Assembly: GCF_014652815.1 (NCBI RefSeq)
Contig: NZ_BMZN01000002.1
Span: 733,793 to 797,792, forward strand
Direction: 5' to 3'
Source of the DNA: Alcaligenes pakistanensis
GTDB lineage: Bacteria > Pseudomonadota > Gammaproteobacteria > Burkholderiales > Burkholderiaceae_B
DNA: 64,000 nucleotides
In this document: in pieces, positions 46,251 through 54,442 of the stretch
Numbering within the stretch: the first letter of the stretch is position 1
How the letters are laid out: every line of letters starts with the position of its first letter
Position numbers and translations under genes: made by a program
Notes under the pieces: generated by a model
Database searches by the model: none
Seen by the model: only the letters and a program-made list of their open reading frames with translations
Told to the model about the DNA's origin: nothing

Positions 46251-46430
46251 GATGCTTGCGTTAAAGAGATGAGTGGGGGTGATCAGGTGATTCCATCATC
46301 GCCGGAGTGGCCGGCTCTTTACTGCGGAGGGCCTGAGAGAGAATGCTGCTGCAAGAGCAAGTGATCTGCCCTGGGATATCTTGAAATATCGTGGGTACTG
46401 GGCCTGTCAGTAATAAGAGAGCGGCCAACG

Positions 46431-46460
46431 AAAAAGCCACTTCCGAAGAAGTGGCTTTTT
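46431..46460 (-). terminator. Rho-independent terminator of the downstream tRNA-Arg copy
   Basis: Read leftward, AAAAAGCCACTTC pairs with GAAGTGGCTTTTT around a 4-base loop, ending in T. It lies 9 bp beyond the tRNA 3' end. Confidence 0.9.
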
Positions 46461-46468
46461 GCAATATC

Positions 46469-46545
46469 TGGCGCGGCTGGCAGGATTCGAACCCACGACC
46501 CCTTGGTTCGTAGCCAAGTACTCTATCCAACTGAGCTACAGCCGC
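46469..46545 (-). tRNA. tRNA-Arg(ACG), copy 1
   Basis: A 77-base tRNA with encoded CCA. Acceptor stem GCGGCTG/CAGCCGC; anticodon stem CTTGG/CCAAG with loop CTACGAA, anticodon ACG; T arm GGGTTCGAATCC. Identical to the second copy 630 bp away. Confidence 0.97.
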
Positions 46546-46720
46546 TAAAGAAGTGAGACTATAGCAGACTATTTATTAGGATGACAAGCCTGAAAAGCAT
46601 TTTTCTTCAAATAAATGCAAAACAACCCAGAAAATGGCGCTGCTTGAGCCTGTGAAGGGGACTGTGCTCTGTGAATGCTCTATTCAACCTGACACTTTGT
46701 AATGTCTTTATTGTGGCTTG

Positions 46721-46804
46721 TGCGGTGGGAAGCTCGGCTTCTATAACGAGCTGGTCTACGGTCAGCCGCGTAATGTGATGGTGAGTGTGCTGGTCCGGTT
46801 TTAA
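46721..46804 (+). pseudogene. Remnant of a TonB-dependent receptor C-terminus
   Basis: One frame ending at TAA 46802-46804 reads GFYNELVYGQPRNVMVSVLV then RF and stop. The closing pattern, aromatic-rich strand, G-x-PRNVMVS and a terminal Arg-Phe, is the last beta strand of TonB-dependent outer-membrane receptors. Just upstream the frame is stopped by TAA at 46700, and nothing receptor-like precedes it, so only about 28 codons survive. A plus-strand terminator follows, consistent with the end of a former gene. Confidence 0.55.
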
Positions 46805-46831
46805 ATAGCTGTTATGAACGAAGGGCAGCAG

Positions 46832-46858
46832 GGCGCTTTTATATAGCGCCTTTTTTTA
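46832..46858 (+). terminator. Rho-independent terminator, plus strand, after the receptor remnant
   Basis: GGCGCT/AGCGCC arms with a TTTTATAT-type loop are followed by TTTTTTTATT. No intact plus-strand gene precedes it, so it probably belonged to the decayed receptor gene. Confidence 0.8.
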
Positions 46859-47010
46859 TTGTCCTGATGCTGATCTGTTTTTGTATCAGGGCATCGTCTA
46901 AATGCTGTCGGCTGCTAGGAACCCAGAGTGCTGGTTTTGTGTTGCGGGCCGGAGAGACTTGTTTCAGGAGGGCTAGCCTGGAGTGACTGCCAGACAGGTG
47001 GGCGGAAAAC

Positions 47011-47043
47011 AAAAAAGCCACAATGAATTTCATTGTGGCTTTT
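47011..47043 (-). terminator. Rho-independent terminator of the upstream tRNA-Arg copy
   Basis: Read leftward, AAAAGCCACAATGAA pairs with TTCATTGTGGCTTTT and runs into T. It lies about 55 bp beyond the tRNA 3' end. Confidence 0.88.
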
Positions 47044-47098
47044 ACTTGCCAAGACTTAAGTCTTGAAGAAAATTCTGCGTACAGAACAATCTTAAATA

Positions 47099-47175
47099 TG
47101 GCGCGGCTGGCAGGATTCGAACCCACGACCCCTTGGTTCGTAGCCAAGTACTCTATCCAACTGAGCTACAGCCGC
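47099..47175 (-). tRNA. tRNA-Arg(ACG), copy 2
   Basis: Identical in sequence to the tRNA at 46469-46545, including encoded CCA and anticodon ACG. About 20 bp on the 5' side (GCTAAAG-AAGT-ACTATAGCA on the plus strand) are also nearly identical, so promoter-proximal sequence was duplicated with the gene. Confidence 0.97.
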
Positions 47176-47452
47176 TAAAGAAGTAGAACTATAGCACGGC
47201 TATTTTTACTTGTCACCCAAATACCTCACTATTTCATTTAAATCGTCGTTTTTGATGTTTTTTTCTAGGAAGAGGGTAGGGTGACGGCCGGATGGTGCGG
47301 CATCGTGACAAGGGCACTGTCTGTCTCAAGGCCTAGTCTCCGAGCCGGCCAAGATGGGTTTATTGCCGAATCCTCAAACAGTCCTTGCCGGATGACTTGC
47401 CCCCCGAGGAACAAAGTCGCATTATTACGCCATTGTTTTGGAGCCCAATGTA

Positions 47453-48622
47453 ATGGATCTGTCGAAAATTACCTGCACTGAAGATTTCCGCTTGGCAGCT
47501 AAACGCCGCGTGCCCAAGATGTTTTATGACTACGCTGACTCCGGCTCTTGGACGCAGGGCACTTACCATGCGAACGAGCAGGATTTTCATAAGCTGAAAT
47601 TCAAACAGCGCGTCGCGGTAGATATTGATCGCCGTAGCTTAAGGACTACGCTCCTGGGCCAGGATGTGGCCATGCCTTTGGCGATTGCACCGACAGGCTT
47701 GACCGGCATGCAGCACGCCGATGGTGAAATGCTGGCCGCCTTGGCCGCGCGCGATTTCGGGATTCCTTTCACCTTGTCCACCATGAGCGTGTGCTCGTTG
47801 GAGGATGTGGCCCAGGCGACTCGTGCGCCGTTCTGGTTTCAGCTGTATGTGATGCGCGACCGCAGTTTTATTGAAAACCTGATCGCACGTGCTAAAGCCG
47901 CCAATTGTTCGGCTCTGGTATTGACCCTGGATTTGCAGGTTTTGGGCCAGCGTCACAAAGACATTAAAAATGGCCTGACCACGCCTCCCCGTCTGACAAT
48001 TCCCAATTTATTGAATCTGGCCACCAAGCCTTACTGGTGCCGCAAGATGTTGGGCACACAGCGTCGCAGCTTTGGCAATATTGTCGGCCATGCCAAAGGT
48101 GTATCGGACTTGCGTTCCCTGTCTACCTGGACGGCGGAACAGTTTGATCCGAGCCTGAGCTGGAAAGACATTGAATGGATCAAGAATGCCTGGGGCGGCA
48201 AGTTGATCGTTAAAGGCATTATGGATGCGGACGATGCGCGCTACGCCGTTGATAGCGGTGCGGATGCCCTGATTGTGTCCAACCATGGAGGCCGTCAGCT
48301 GGATGGTGCGCCTTCCTCAATTTCTTGCTTGCCGGCGATTAGCAAAGCAGTCGGCGACCGGATTGAAGTTCTGGTGGATGGCGGTATTCGTAGCGGTCAG
48401 GATGTGTTGCGGGCACGCGCATTGGGTGCGCAAGGTTCCATGATCGGGCGTGCTTTCTTGTATGCATTGGGAACCGCAGGGCAGGCCGGTGTCGCTCGTT
48501 TGCTGAAGTTGATGGCTAACGAGTTGGATGTTTCTATGGCCTTTTGCGGTCGTACTGATATCAATCAGGTCGACCGCTCGATTCTGCTGAACCCCGATAT
48601 TTTCGACCGCCCCGGTTACTGA
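47453..48622 (+). CDS. lldD: FMN-dependent alpha-hydroxy-acid dehydrogenase, probable L-lactate dehydrogenase
   Basis: A 389-residue flavoprotein of the LldD/glycolate oxidase/mandelate dehydrogenase family. The FMN and active-site features are intact: PLAIAPTGLTGMQHADGE, TLDLQVLGQRHKDIKNG, and VSNHGGRQLDGAPSS with the catalytic His, then VLVDGGIRSGQDVLRARALG. No signal or membrane anchor beyond family norm. ATG at 47453 follows GGAG. Substrate could be lactate or another 2-hydroxy acid. Its end overlaps the convergent hydroquinone reductase by 7 bp. Confidence 0.88.
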   Translation: MDLSKITCTEDFRLAAKRRVPKMFYDYADSGSWTQGTYHANEQDFHKLKFKQRVAVDIDRRSLRTTLLGQDVAMPLAIAPTGLTGMQHADGEMLAALAARDFGIPFTLSTMSVCSLEDVAQATRAPFWFQLYVMRDRSFIENLIARAKAANCSALVLTLDLQVLGQRHKDIKNGLTTPPRLTIPNLLNLATKPYWCRKMLGTQRRSFGNIVGHAKGVSDLRSLSTWTAEQFDPSLSWKDIEWIKNAWGGKLIVKGIMDADDARYAVDSGADALIVSNHGGRQLDGAPSSISCLPAISKAVGDRIEVLVDGGIRSGQDVLRARALGAQGSMIGRAFLYALGTAGQAGVARLLKLMANELDVSMAFCGRTDINQVDRSILLNPDIFDRPGY

Positions 48623-49629
48623 AGACCGATATGCAGGGGCCCTGGCTGGGCGGGCAAGTGACCGCGCCCGTGGGGCCCGTTCAGATCCAGAACAGGGCCA
48701 GCCGGGACGATTCCGCTTGGGTTCAGGTGCCGGTGGCTGACGTAATAGTGGGTCTTGATATGGTCCAGACTGACTGTGCTCGCCACGCCGGGTATTTGAT
48801 ATAGCTCCAGCATGTAGTTCCACAGATTAGGGTAGTCAATCAGACGGCGCAGATTGCATTTGAAATGGCCGACATAAACAGGATCAAAGCGAATCAAAGT
48901 GGTGAACAGACGCCAGTCCGCCTCGGTCAATTGTGTGCCCGTCAGATAACGTTGCTGGGCTAAACGGGACTCCAGCCCATCCAGACTGTCGAATAAGGCG
49001 TGGACAGCACTGTCATACGCTGCCTGTGAGCGGGCAAAACCGGCTTTATAAACACCGTTGTTCACGGTGTCATAAATATGGGCATTGATCTGGTCAATTT
49101 GCGCCAGAGAATCAGCCGGAGCCATGTTCACCTTATTGGCTCCCAAGCTGTCAAAAGCTGTATTGAAGATACGGATAATCTCGGCGGACTCATTATTGAT
49201 AATCGTGCCGCGCTGCTTATCCCACAATACGGGCACCGTAATCCGGCCGGTGAATTGTGGGTCCGCCTTGGCGTAGAGCTGATACAAGAACTGGGCGTCC
49301 ATGACCGGGTCGGCGACCACGCCTTGCGCAGGCTCAAAGGTCCAGCCTTGCTCTCCCATGATGGGGTTGACCACAGATACTGAAATCAGTTTTTGCAGCC
49401 CTTTCAGCTCGCGCATGATCAGGGTGCGATGCGCCCAGGGGCAGGCTAGTGAGACATACAGGTGGTAGCGATTGGCCTGGGCGGGTTGAGCCGTCTGGCC
49501 GTCGGGACCGGGGCCGCCATCGGCGGTAATCCAGTCCCGGAACACAGATTGGGCACGTTGAAACGTATCGGACGCCGTGTTGCTGGCAGGCTCTTTGCTA
49601 TGCCATTGTCCATCTATCATCATGCCCAT
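48616..49629 (-). CDS. Glutathionyl-hydroquinone reductase (xi-class GST)
   Basis: A 337-residue enzyme of the YqjG/PcpF family, which reduces glutathionyl-hydroquinones with GSH. The catalytic Cys63 is in YVSLACPWAHRTLIMREL; the WTF-type lid (GEQGWTF), NNESAEIIRIFN and the helical C-terminal domain (ADWRLFTTLIRFDPVYVGHF) follow family pattern. It shares its likely redox role with wrbA, which is immediately upstream (13 bp) in the same direction. Confidence 0.92.
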   Translation of the reverse strand: MGMMIDGQWHSKEPASNTASDTFQRAQSVFRDWITADGGPGPDGQTAQPAQANRYHLYVSLACPWAHRTLIMRELKGLQKLISVSVVNPIMGEQGWTFEPAQGVVADPVMDAQFLYQLYAKADPQFTGRITVPVLWDKQRGTIINNESAEIIRIFNTAFDSLGANKVNMAPADSLAQIDQINAHIYDTVNNGVYKAGFARSQAAYDSAVHALFDSLDGLESRLAQQRYLTGTQLTEADWRLFTTLIRFDPVYVGHFKCNLRRLIDYPNLWNYMLELYQIPGVASTVSLDHIKTHYYVSHRHLNPSGIVPAGPVLDLNGPHGRGHLPAQPGPLHIGLQ

Positions 49630-49642
49630 CTGTGTACTCCGT

Positions 49643-50242
49643 TTAGCCTTTCAGCTTGATTGCAATTTCAGCGATATGACGGCCCTGGAAGCGTGCGCCA
49701 TCCAGTTCGTTCTGGCTGGGCTGACGTGAACCGTCGCCACCGGCAATGGTGGATGCGCCATAGGGGCTGCCGCCAGTCACTTCGTTGATCAGCGTCTGAC
49801 CGGCAAAGCTGTAGGGCAGGCCGACGACGATCAAGCCAAAGTGCATCAGGTTATGAATAATGGACAGCAGCGTGAGCTCCTGCCCACCGTGTTGGGTGGC
49901 GGTAGAGGTAAAGGCACCGCCCACCTTGCCATTGAGAGCACCGCGTGCCCACAGGCCTCCGGCCTGATCCAGGAAGCTGGCCATCTGCGAGCTGATGCGC
50001 CCGAAACGAGTGCCGGTACCGACAATAATGGCGTCGTAGTTTTCCAGATCTGCAATGGTAGCCACCGGCGCGGCTTGGTCCAGCTTGAAGTTCGCTTTCT
50101 GGGCCACAGCTTCCGGGACCAGTTCGGGGACACGCTTGATGTCTACCGTAGCGCCAGCGCTTTGCGCGCCTTCGGCAACCGCTTGAGCCATTTTTTCAAC
50201 ATGGCCGTAGGCGGAATAATAGAGAACCAGGACTTTTGCCAT
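49643..50242 (-). CDS. wrbA: NAD(P)H:quinone oxidoreductase WrbA
   Basis: A 199-residue flavodoxin-like FMN protein. [19 protein letters not shown] (phosphate loop, about residues 8-26), [20 protein letters not shown] and [19 protein letters not shown] are characteristic of WrbA, which reduces quinones by two electrons. It is first in a two-gene unit with the hydroquinone reductase, a sensible pairing for quinone detoxification. Confidence 0.95.
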   Translation of the reverse strand: MAKVLVLYYSAYGHVEKMAQAVAEGAQSAGATVDIKRVPELVPEAVAQKANFKLDQAAPVATIADLENYDAIIVGTGTRFGRISSQMASFLDQAGGLWARGALNGKVGGAFTSTATQHGGQELTLLSIIHNLMHFGLIVVGLPYSFAGQTLINEVTGGSPYGASTIAGGDGSRQPSQNELDGARFQGRHIAEIAIKLKG

Positions 50243-50423
50243 TTGATTTACTCCAGAAATGCGATCAACAAGGAATCGGATGAGGCCGCTGCCCCAGGAC
50301 TCTGCCTGCGGCTAGCGTGCTACGACGATGATAGTCGGGGCAAGCCCGCTATGACAAACCGCCCGACCATTTGTTTTGTGTCAGAGTCTGTCTTGGCCGG
50401 GCCAGAAATAGGCTGTGGCAAGA

Positions 50424-50831
50424 TCAGCCGGGTAGCAGGGCGTAGGTGGTGGTGGCGTGGGCGGCGAGTCGGCCTTGCTCGTCTTGTAGCTTGATGTCGC
50501 CAAACACCATGCTTTTGCCGCGTTTCAGAACCTGGGCGTGAACCAATACATCTCCCTGGCTGACCGGGCGCACAAAGCTGGTATTCAGTGAAACGGTGGT
50601 CATGGGGCGAAACTCACCCAGGCTCTGGCTGACGGCCAGCACCATGGCCGTATCGGCCGCAGCCATATAAACCTGACCGCAGACTACTCCGGCTACATGG
50701 GTGAGCTGATCAGAAAAAGGCAGACGCAGCACCACGCCGTCCTCTGCAATCTGTTCTACGCGCAACTTCAGCGCTTGCACCCAGGGGGCGAAGAGCGTAT
50801 CGAGCAGGTTTTGAGCTTGTTCGTGGGTCAT
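50424..50831 (-). CDS. Hotdog-fold thioesterase, PaaI-like
   Basis: A 135-residue hotdog protein. The fold core is seen in VVLRLPFSDQLTHVAGVVCG, AAADTAMVLAVSQS and TTVSLNTSFVRPVSQGDVLV. It probably hydrolyses acyl-CoA thioesters. The start at 50831 follows the stop of the I78 gene; an in-frame ATG at 50876 would overlap that gene by 38 bp and is less likely, but cannot be excluded. Confidence 0.85.
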   Translation of the reverse strand: MTHEQAQNLLDTLFAPWVQALKLRVEQIAEDGVVLRLPFSDQLTHVAGVVCGQVYMAAADTAMVLAVSQSLGEFRPMTTVSLNTSFVRPVSQGDVLVHAQVLKRGKSMVFGDIKLQDEQGRLAAHATTTYALLPG

Positions 50832-50838
50832 GTTCTGA

Positions 50839-51153
50839 TCAGCCGCAGTAAACAGAGATAATCTGGTTTTGTTCATCGACTCGAATGCTCAGGCGGGTCG
50901 GGTCGTAGTCGGTGGTGTACATGCGGTCTGGAGCCAGTATGCGGGCTTGTGCAGCACCAGCTTGTTTGACCAATCGTTCGACCTGGCTTTGGCTGGCTGT
51001 CTGACCGGCTGGGCTCAAGGCATCTGCATTGCATACGCCACCCGAGGAATTGCTGAACGAAGAAGTCGAGCCAGTTTGTGAGCTATTGCCTGTGGCAGTG
51101 CACGCGGCCAGCAAAACGGCGGGAAGTACGCTAAGTAGAACGGAGAGTCGCAT
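50839..51153 (-). CDS. I78-family peptidase inhibitor lipoprotein
   Basis: A 104-residue lipoprotein (signal LLSVLPAVLLAACTATG, Cys at about residue 18) with the inhibitor I78 fold: a helix (QVERLVKQAGAAQARILAPD) and the end motif TDYDPTRLSIRVDEQNQII-VYCG. The Cys in GGVCNADAL and the one in the terminal VYCG may form the family disulphide. Probably a periplasmic protease inhibitor. Confidence 0.85.
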   Translation of the reverse strand: MRLSVLLSVLPAVLLAACTATGNSSQTGSTSSFSNSSGGVCNADALSPAGQTASQSQVERLVKQAGAAQARILAPDRMYTTDYDPTRLSIRVDEQNQIISVYCG

Positions 51154-51211
51154 GGAAAATCCTTAAAAGCAGCTGGGAAGCATTCAGCTTGAAGGATTAA
51201 TAATACCTGTT

Positions 51212-51829
51212 CTAGGCGGGGCGTTTAAGGCCCTTTGCATGGCCTTTTTTGATAGCTTTGCCTGGCTTGGCCGATACCTCTGGATGATGGGTAATGGCAT
51301 AGCGCAATGGAGCCTTGGCCCAGGCGCCTGCGTAGTCCACACCAATACGCGGGCCGATCTGGATTTGCTCTTGGGGCAGGGCGGGGGCATCCAGCCAATG
51401 CAGCTTGGCGGTGCAGGCATCTGCGCCGTTATAGCCCTTGTCGATTTCCAGCCCCTTGCACAGGCGACCCGGACCGGACAAAGAGGGCCCGCTTTGTGGC
51501 AAGACCCATTCCGCAGCCCGCAGCAGTACGGCTGTGCCATCCCCTTCCACGCCGCTGACTATATTCATGCAGTGATGTAGGCCGTAAATCAGATACACGT
51601 AGGCATAGCCAGCCGGGCCGAACATCAGCCTGGTGCGCTCTGTGAGGCCGCGTCGGCTGTGTGCCGCCTGATCTTGCGGACCCAGATAGGCTTCAGTCTC
51701 GACAATGGTGGCGCAGCGCTGGCCGCGTTCGTCATTCAAAACCAGGGTTTTGCCCAGCAATTCCAGGGCGACGTAGCGCGGATCACGGGCAAAAAACGCT
51801 CTTGGCAGGTAAAGCGCAGGTTCAGTCAT
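51212..51829 (-). CDS. DNA-3-methyladenine glycosylase, Mpg/AAG type
   Basis: A 205-residue glycosylase of the mammalian-AAG fold. Recognisable blocks are PRAFFARDPRYVALELLGKT, IVETEAYLGPQDQAAHSRRG (catalytic Glu and water contacts), FGPAGYAYVYLIYGLHHCMN and GPGRLCKGLEID. It is unrelated to the AlkA-type enzyme at 26 kb, so the window carries two 3-methyladenine repair enzymes. The start at 51829 overlaps the deaminase end by 8 bp. Confidence 0.92.
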   Translation of the reverse strand: MTEPALYLPRAFFARDPRYVALELLGKTLVLNDERGQRCATIVETEAYLGPQDQAAHSRRGLTERTRLMFGPAGYAYVYLIYGLHHCMNIVSGVEGDGTAVLLRAAEWVLPQSGPSLSGPGRLCKGLEIDKGYNGADACTAKLHWLDAPALPQEQIQIGPRIGVDYAGAWAKAPLRYAITHHPEVSAKPGKAIKKGHAKGLKRPA

Positions 51830-52859
51830 TCGAGGGCACATTCTCCAGCTTGTTCAGCCAGGCTTGCTGTTGTGCTTTGGGCAGGAAGGAAGAACGCAGG
51901 CTGTTGGCTGCCAGGGTGCGCAGGTCCGAGGCTTGCAGGTTTAGCGCTTGGGCTGTCTGCATATAGTTGTCCAGCAGATAACCGCCAAAATAAGCTGGGT
52001 CGTCCGAGTTTACGCACACGTTCAGGCCGCGATCCAGCAAGTGCTTCAGATTGTGTTCGTCTAGGCTGTCAAAGACCTTAAGCTTGATATTGGACAGGGG
52101 GCAGACCGTCAGGGAAATGGCGTGGTCGATCAGGTACTGCATCAAGGCCGGGTCGTCCTGGCTGCGCACGCCATGGTCGATGCGTTCTACTTTTAATAGT
52201 TGAAGCGCGTCACGCACATAGCTGGCCGGGCCTTCTTCACCCGCGTGGGCTACCAGCCGGAATTCCAGCTCGCGACAGCGGGCATAGATCTTCTCGAACT
52301 TGGCTGGTGGATTGCCCTTTTCCGAGGAGTCCAGGCCAATAGCAATCCACAGGTCTGCATATTGCTCGCGTAAGGGCAGGGCGGCTTCCAGCGTGGCGAA
52401 GGCGTCGGCCTCGCTCAGGTGGCGCAGAAAGCTCAAAATAAAATAGCTGCTGATACCCAGTTCAGACTTGGCCTGCCGAGCGGCGCGGGCCAGACCGGCA
52501 AAGACGGTTTCCATGGCAACACCGCGTGCCGTATGGGTTTGGGGGTCGAACATGATTTCGGCATGGACAATGCCATCGGCCTGGGCGCGCAGAAAGTAGG
52601 CCCAGGTCATGTCGAAAAAGTCTTGTTCAGTAATCAGCACGCCCGCCCCGGCGTAATACAGATCCAGAAAAGACTGCAGATCGGTGAACTGGTAGGCAGC
52701 GTGCAGGCTGGCCTGATCGGGGTAGGGCAGCGTAATGTGATTGCGCTGGGCCAGTTTGAAGATCAAGTCCGGCTCCAGCGTGCCTTCAATATGAAGGTGC
52801 AGTTCAGCCTTGGGCAGTTGGCGAGTAAATTCGCGTAAAGAAAAAGCGGAATCAGACAC
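51822..52859 (-). CDS. Adenine deaminase (adenosine-deaminase family, COG1816)
   Basis: A 345-residue metal-dependent purine deaminase. Zinc ligands are His21 and His23 in KAELHLHIEGTLEPD; later motifs are HAGEEGPASYVRDAL, DHGVRS and VNSDDPAYFGGY. The HIEGT sequence, in place of the HLDGS/HLDGN of true adenosine deaminases, is the mark of the fungal Aah1-like and PA0148-like group that deaminates adenine. So adenine is the likelier substrate, although such genes are often labelled add. Confidence 0.85.
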   Translation of the reverse strand: MSDSAFSLREFTRQLPKAELHLHIEGTLEPDLIFKLAQRNHITLPYPDQASLHAAYQFTDLQSFLDLYYAGAGVLITEQDFFDMTWAYFLRAQADGIVHAEIMFDPQTHTARGVAMETVFAGLARAARQAKSELGISSYFILSFLRHLSEADAFATLEAALPLREQYADLWIAIGLDSSEKGNPPAKFEKIYARCRELEFRLVAHAGEEGPASYVRDALQLLKVERIDHGVRSQDDPALMQYLIDHAISLTVCPLSNIKLKVFDSLDEHNLKHLLDRGLNVCVNSDDPAYFGGYLLDNYMQTAQALNLQASDLRTLAANSLRSSFLPKAQQQAWLNKLENVPSND

Positions 52860-52916
52860 GGGGCGCTCCTGGTAGGCAGAATATGCGCCCCATTATACGG
52901 AGACAGAGGCCTTGGG

Positions 52917-53297
52917 TCAGGCGTCCTTGCCGCGCCAGGCGCCCATAGCCAGAAAGAGCCAGGCCAGAATCATGGCCACCCCGCCGATAGGGGTAATCGC
53001 ACCCAGCCATTTCACACCGCTCAGTACCAGAATGTACAGGCTGCCACTGAAAATCAGCACGCCAGCCAGCATGAAAATGGCACTGCGGGATTGCCAGACC
53101 GGATTCAATTGCGAGCTCAAGGCGGCGATCAGCAACAGGCCAAGGCCATGCAGCAATTGGTACAGGACGGCGGTATGCCAGGTTGCCAGCGCGGAGGCAT
53201 CAACCATGGCACGCAGGGCATGGGCACCGAAGGCGCCCAAACCTACGCCTACAGCCAGAATCAGTGCGCCAAGGCACAGGATGGATCGTGATTTCAT
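52917..53297 (-). CDS. DUF423-family membrane protein
   Basis: A 126-residue protein with four hydrophobic segments, matching YgdD/DUF423: LILAVGVGLGAFGAHALR, TAVLYQLLHGLGLLLIAALS, FMLAGVLIFSGSLYILVLSG and ITPIGGVAMILAWLFLAMGA. Function is unknown. The start lies 92 bp from the divergent CorA/ZntB gene. Confidence 0.9.
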   Translation of the reverse strand: MKSRSILCLGALILAVGVGLGAFGAHALRAMVDASALATWHTAVLYQLLHGLGLLLIAALSSQLNPVWQSRSAIFMLAGVLIFSGSLYILVLSGVKWLGAITPIGGVAMILAWLFLAMGAWRGKDA

Positions 53298-53389
53298 GTC
53301 TTTCCTTGCAAGTTGCTACTGTCGCAGTGCCGGGGTAGGCCAGTGCTATTATCGAACAAAAAAATCTGCTTTGTCTGCAAGGAGACAGC

Positions 53390-54394
53390 ATGGAAGAAGT
53401 AGCTCCGGCCACGCCCGATGCACAGGATGTGGTAGTGGCCGCGTATCGCTATCGATCTGGCCAGCCTGCTCAGGCTTTGGATATCCACCATTTGCCCGGC
53501 CATGGTCCTTCGCAAGATGGCTTTATCTGGATAGGCCTGAAAGATCCCAGCGAGGCGAGCTTGCGCGAGATTGGGGCTCAGCTTGGTCTGCCAGAGAATG
53601 CAATCGAGGAATTGATTGCTCCGCATCGTCGTCCCAAACTGCTGGAATTTAGCAATTGTCTGATTGTGGTGGCGATCACCTTGGGCTTGAAAGAGCTGCG
53701 GCCCATTTTTGGTACTACTCAGATCTTGATTGCACACGGCTTGCTGCTGACCGTACGTCGAGGCTCCAACAGCAATTATTTGCAATTGCGCGCCCGCCTG
53801 GAAAGCACGCCGGAACTGCTGGCGCGCGGCAGTGATTTTGTAGCATCGGAATTGCTGGATCTGATTGTGGATCAGTATCAGGCCTGTCTGGAGCAAACTG
53901 AAAAGGCCGTAGAAGCCATTGAGCAGCAGTTTTTGATCCGTGGCTTCAAAGAGAACGATGTGCGGCGCATTTATCGTTTGCGACGCGATTTGCTGCGTGT
54001 TTATAACGTGGTGTCGCCCTTGGCGGAGTTAAGCCGCCGTTTGGCGCGGATTGAGTTGGCGTATGTGGATGCTGAAAGCCGTGCTTATTTTGGTGAGGTA
54101 GCAGACCGTATTGCTCGTACCTCTGAATTTATCAACAGCTTGCGCCAAGCGTTGGCCTTCGCGTTTGAAGGTGGCCTGATGATCGGGCAGATGCAGCAAA
54201 CGGATACCACCCGCAAGCTGGCAGCCTGGGCCGCTATATTGGCGGTGCCAACGGCAGTGGCGGGTATCTACGGTATGAACTTTAAATTCATGCCGGAGCT
54301 GGAGTGGGCGCTGGGTTACCCCTTGGCCTTGGGTTTGATGGGTAGCGTTTGCGGCTTTTTATACTGGAAATTCAAGAAGGCCAAATGGCTCTAG
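53390..54394 (+). CDS. CorA/ZntB-family metal ion transporter
   Basis: A 334-residue channel-like transporter: a long cytoplasmic funnel with coiled-coil helices (about residues 130-260) and two C-terminal membrane helices. The family GMN signature is present in VAGIYGMNFKFMPELEWALG. It resembles the ZntB branch more than classical CorA, so zinc or magnesium are possible. Start ATG follows AAGGAG. Confidence 0.9.
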   Translation: MEEVAPATPDAQDVVVAAYRYRSGQPAQALDIHHLPGHGPSQDGFIWIGLKDPSEASLREIGAQLGLPENAIEELIAPHRRPKLLEFSNCLIVVAITLGLKELRPIFGTTQILIAHGLLLTVRRGSNSNYLQLRARLESTPELLARGSDFVASELLDLIVDQYQACLEQTEKAVEAIEQQFLIRGFKENDVRRIYRLRRDLLRVYNVVSPLAELSRRLARIELAYVDAESRAYFGEVADRIARTSEFINSLRQALAFAFEGGLMIGQMQQTDTTRKLAAWAAILAVPTAVAGIYGMNFKFMPELEWALGYPLALGLMGSVCGFLYWKFKKAKWL

Positions 54395-54442
54395 CGTAAG
54401 ACAGGGGTAAAAAGAGCCGGGGGCTGATATCAAGGAGGCGTG

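Noticed and set aside
46261-47147. Two short frames running through the tRNA-Arg genes
   Set aside because: They read antisense or through tRNA sequence and are not proteins.
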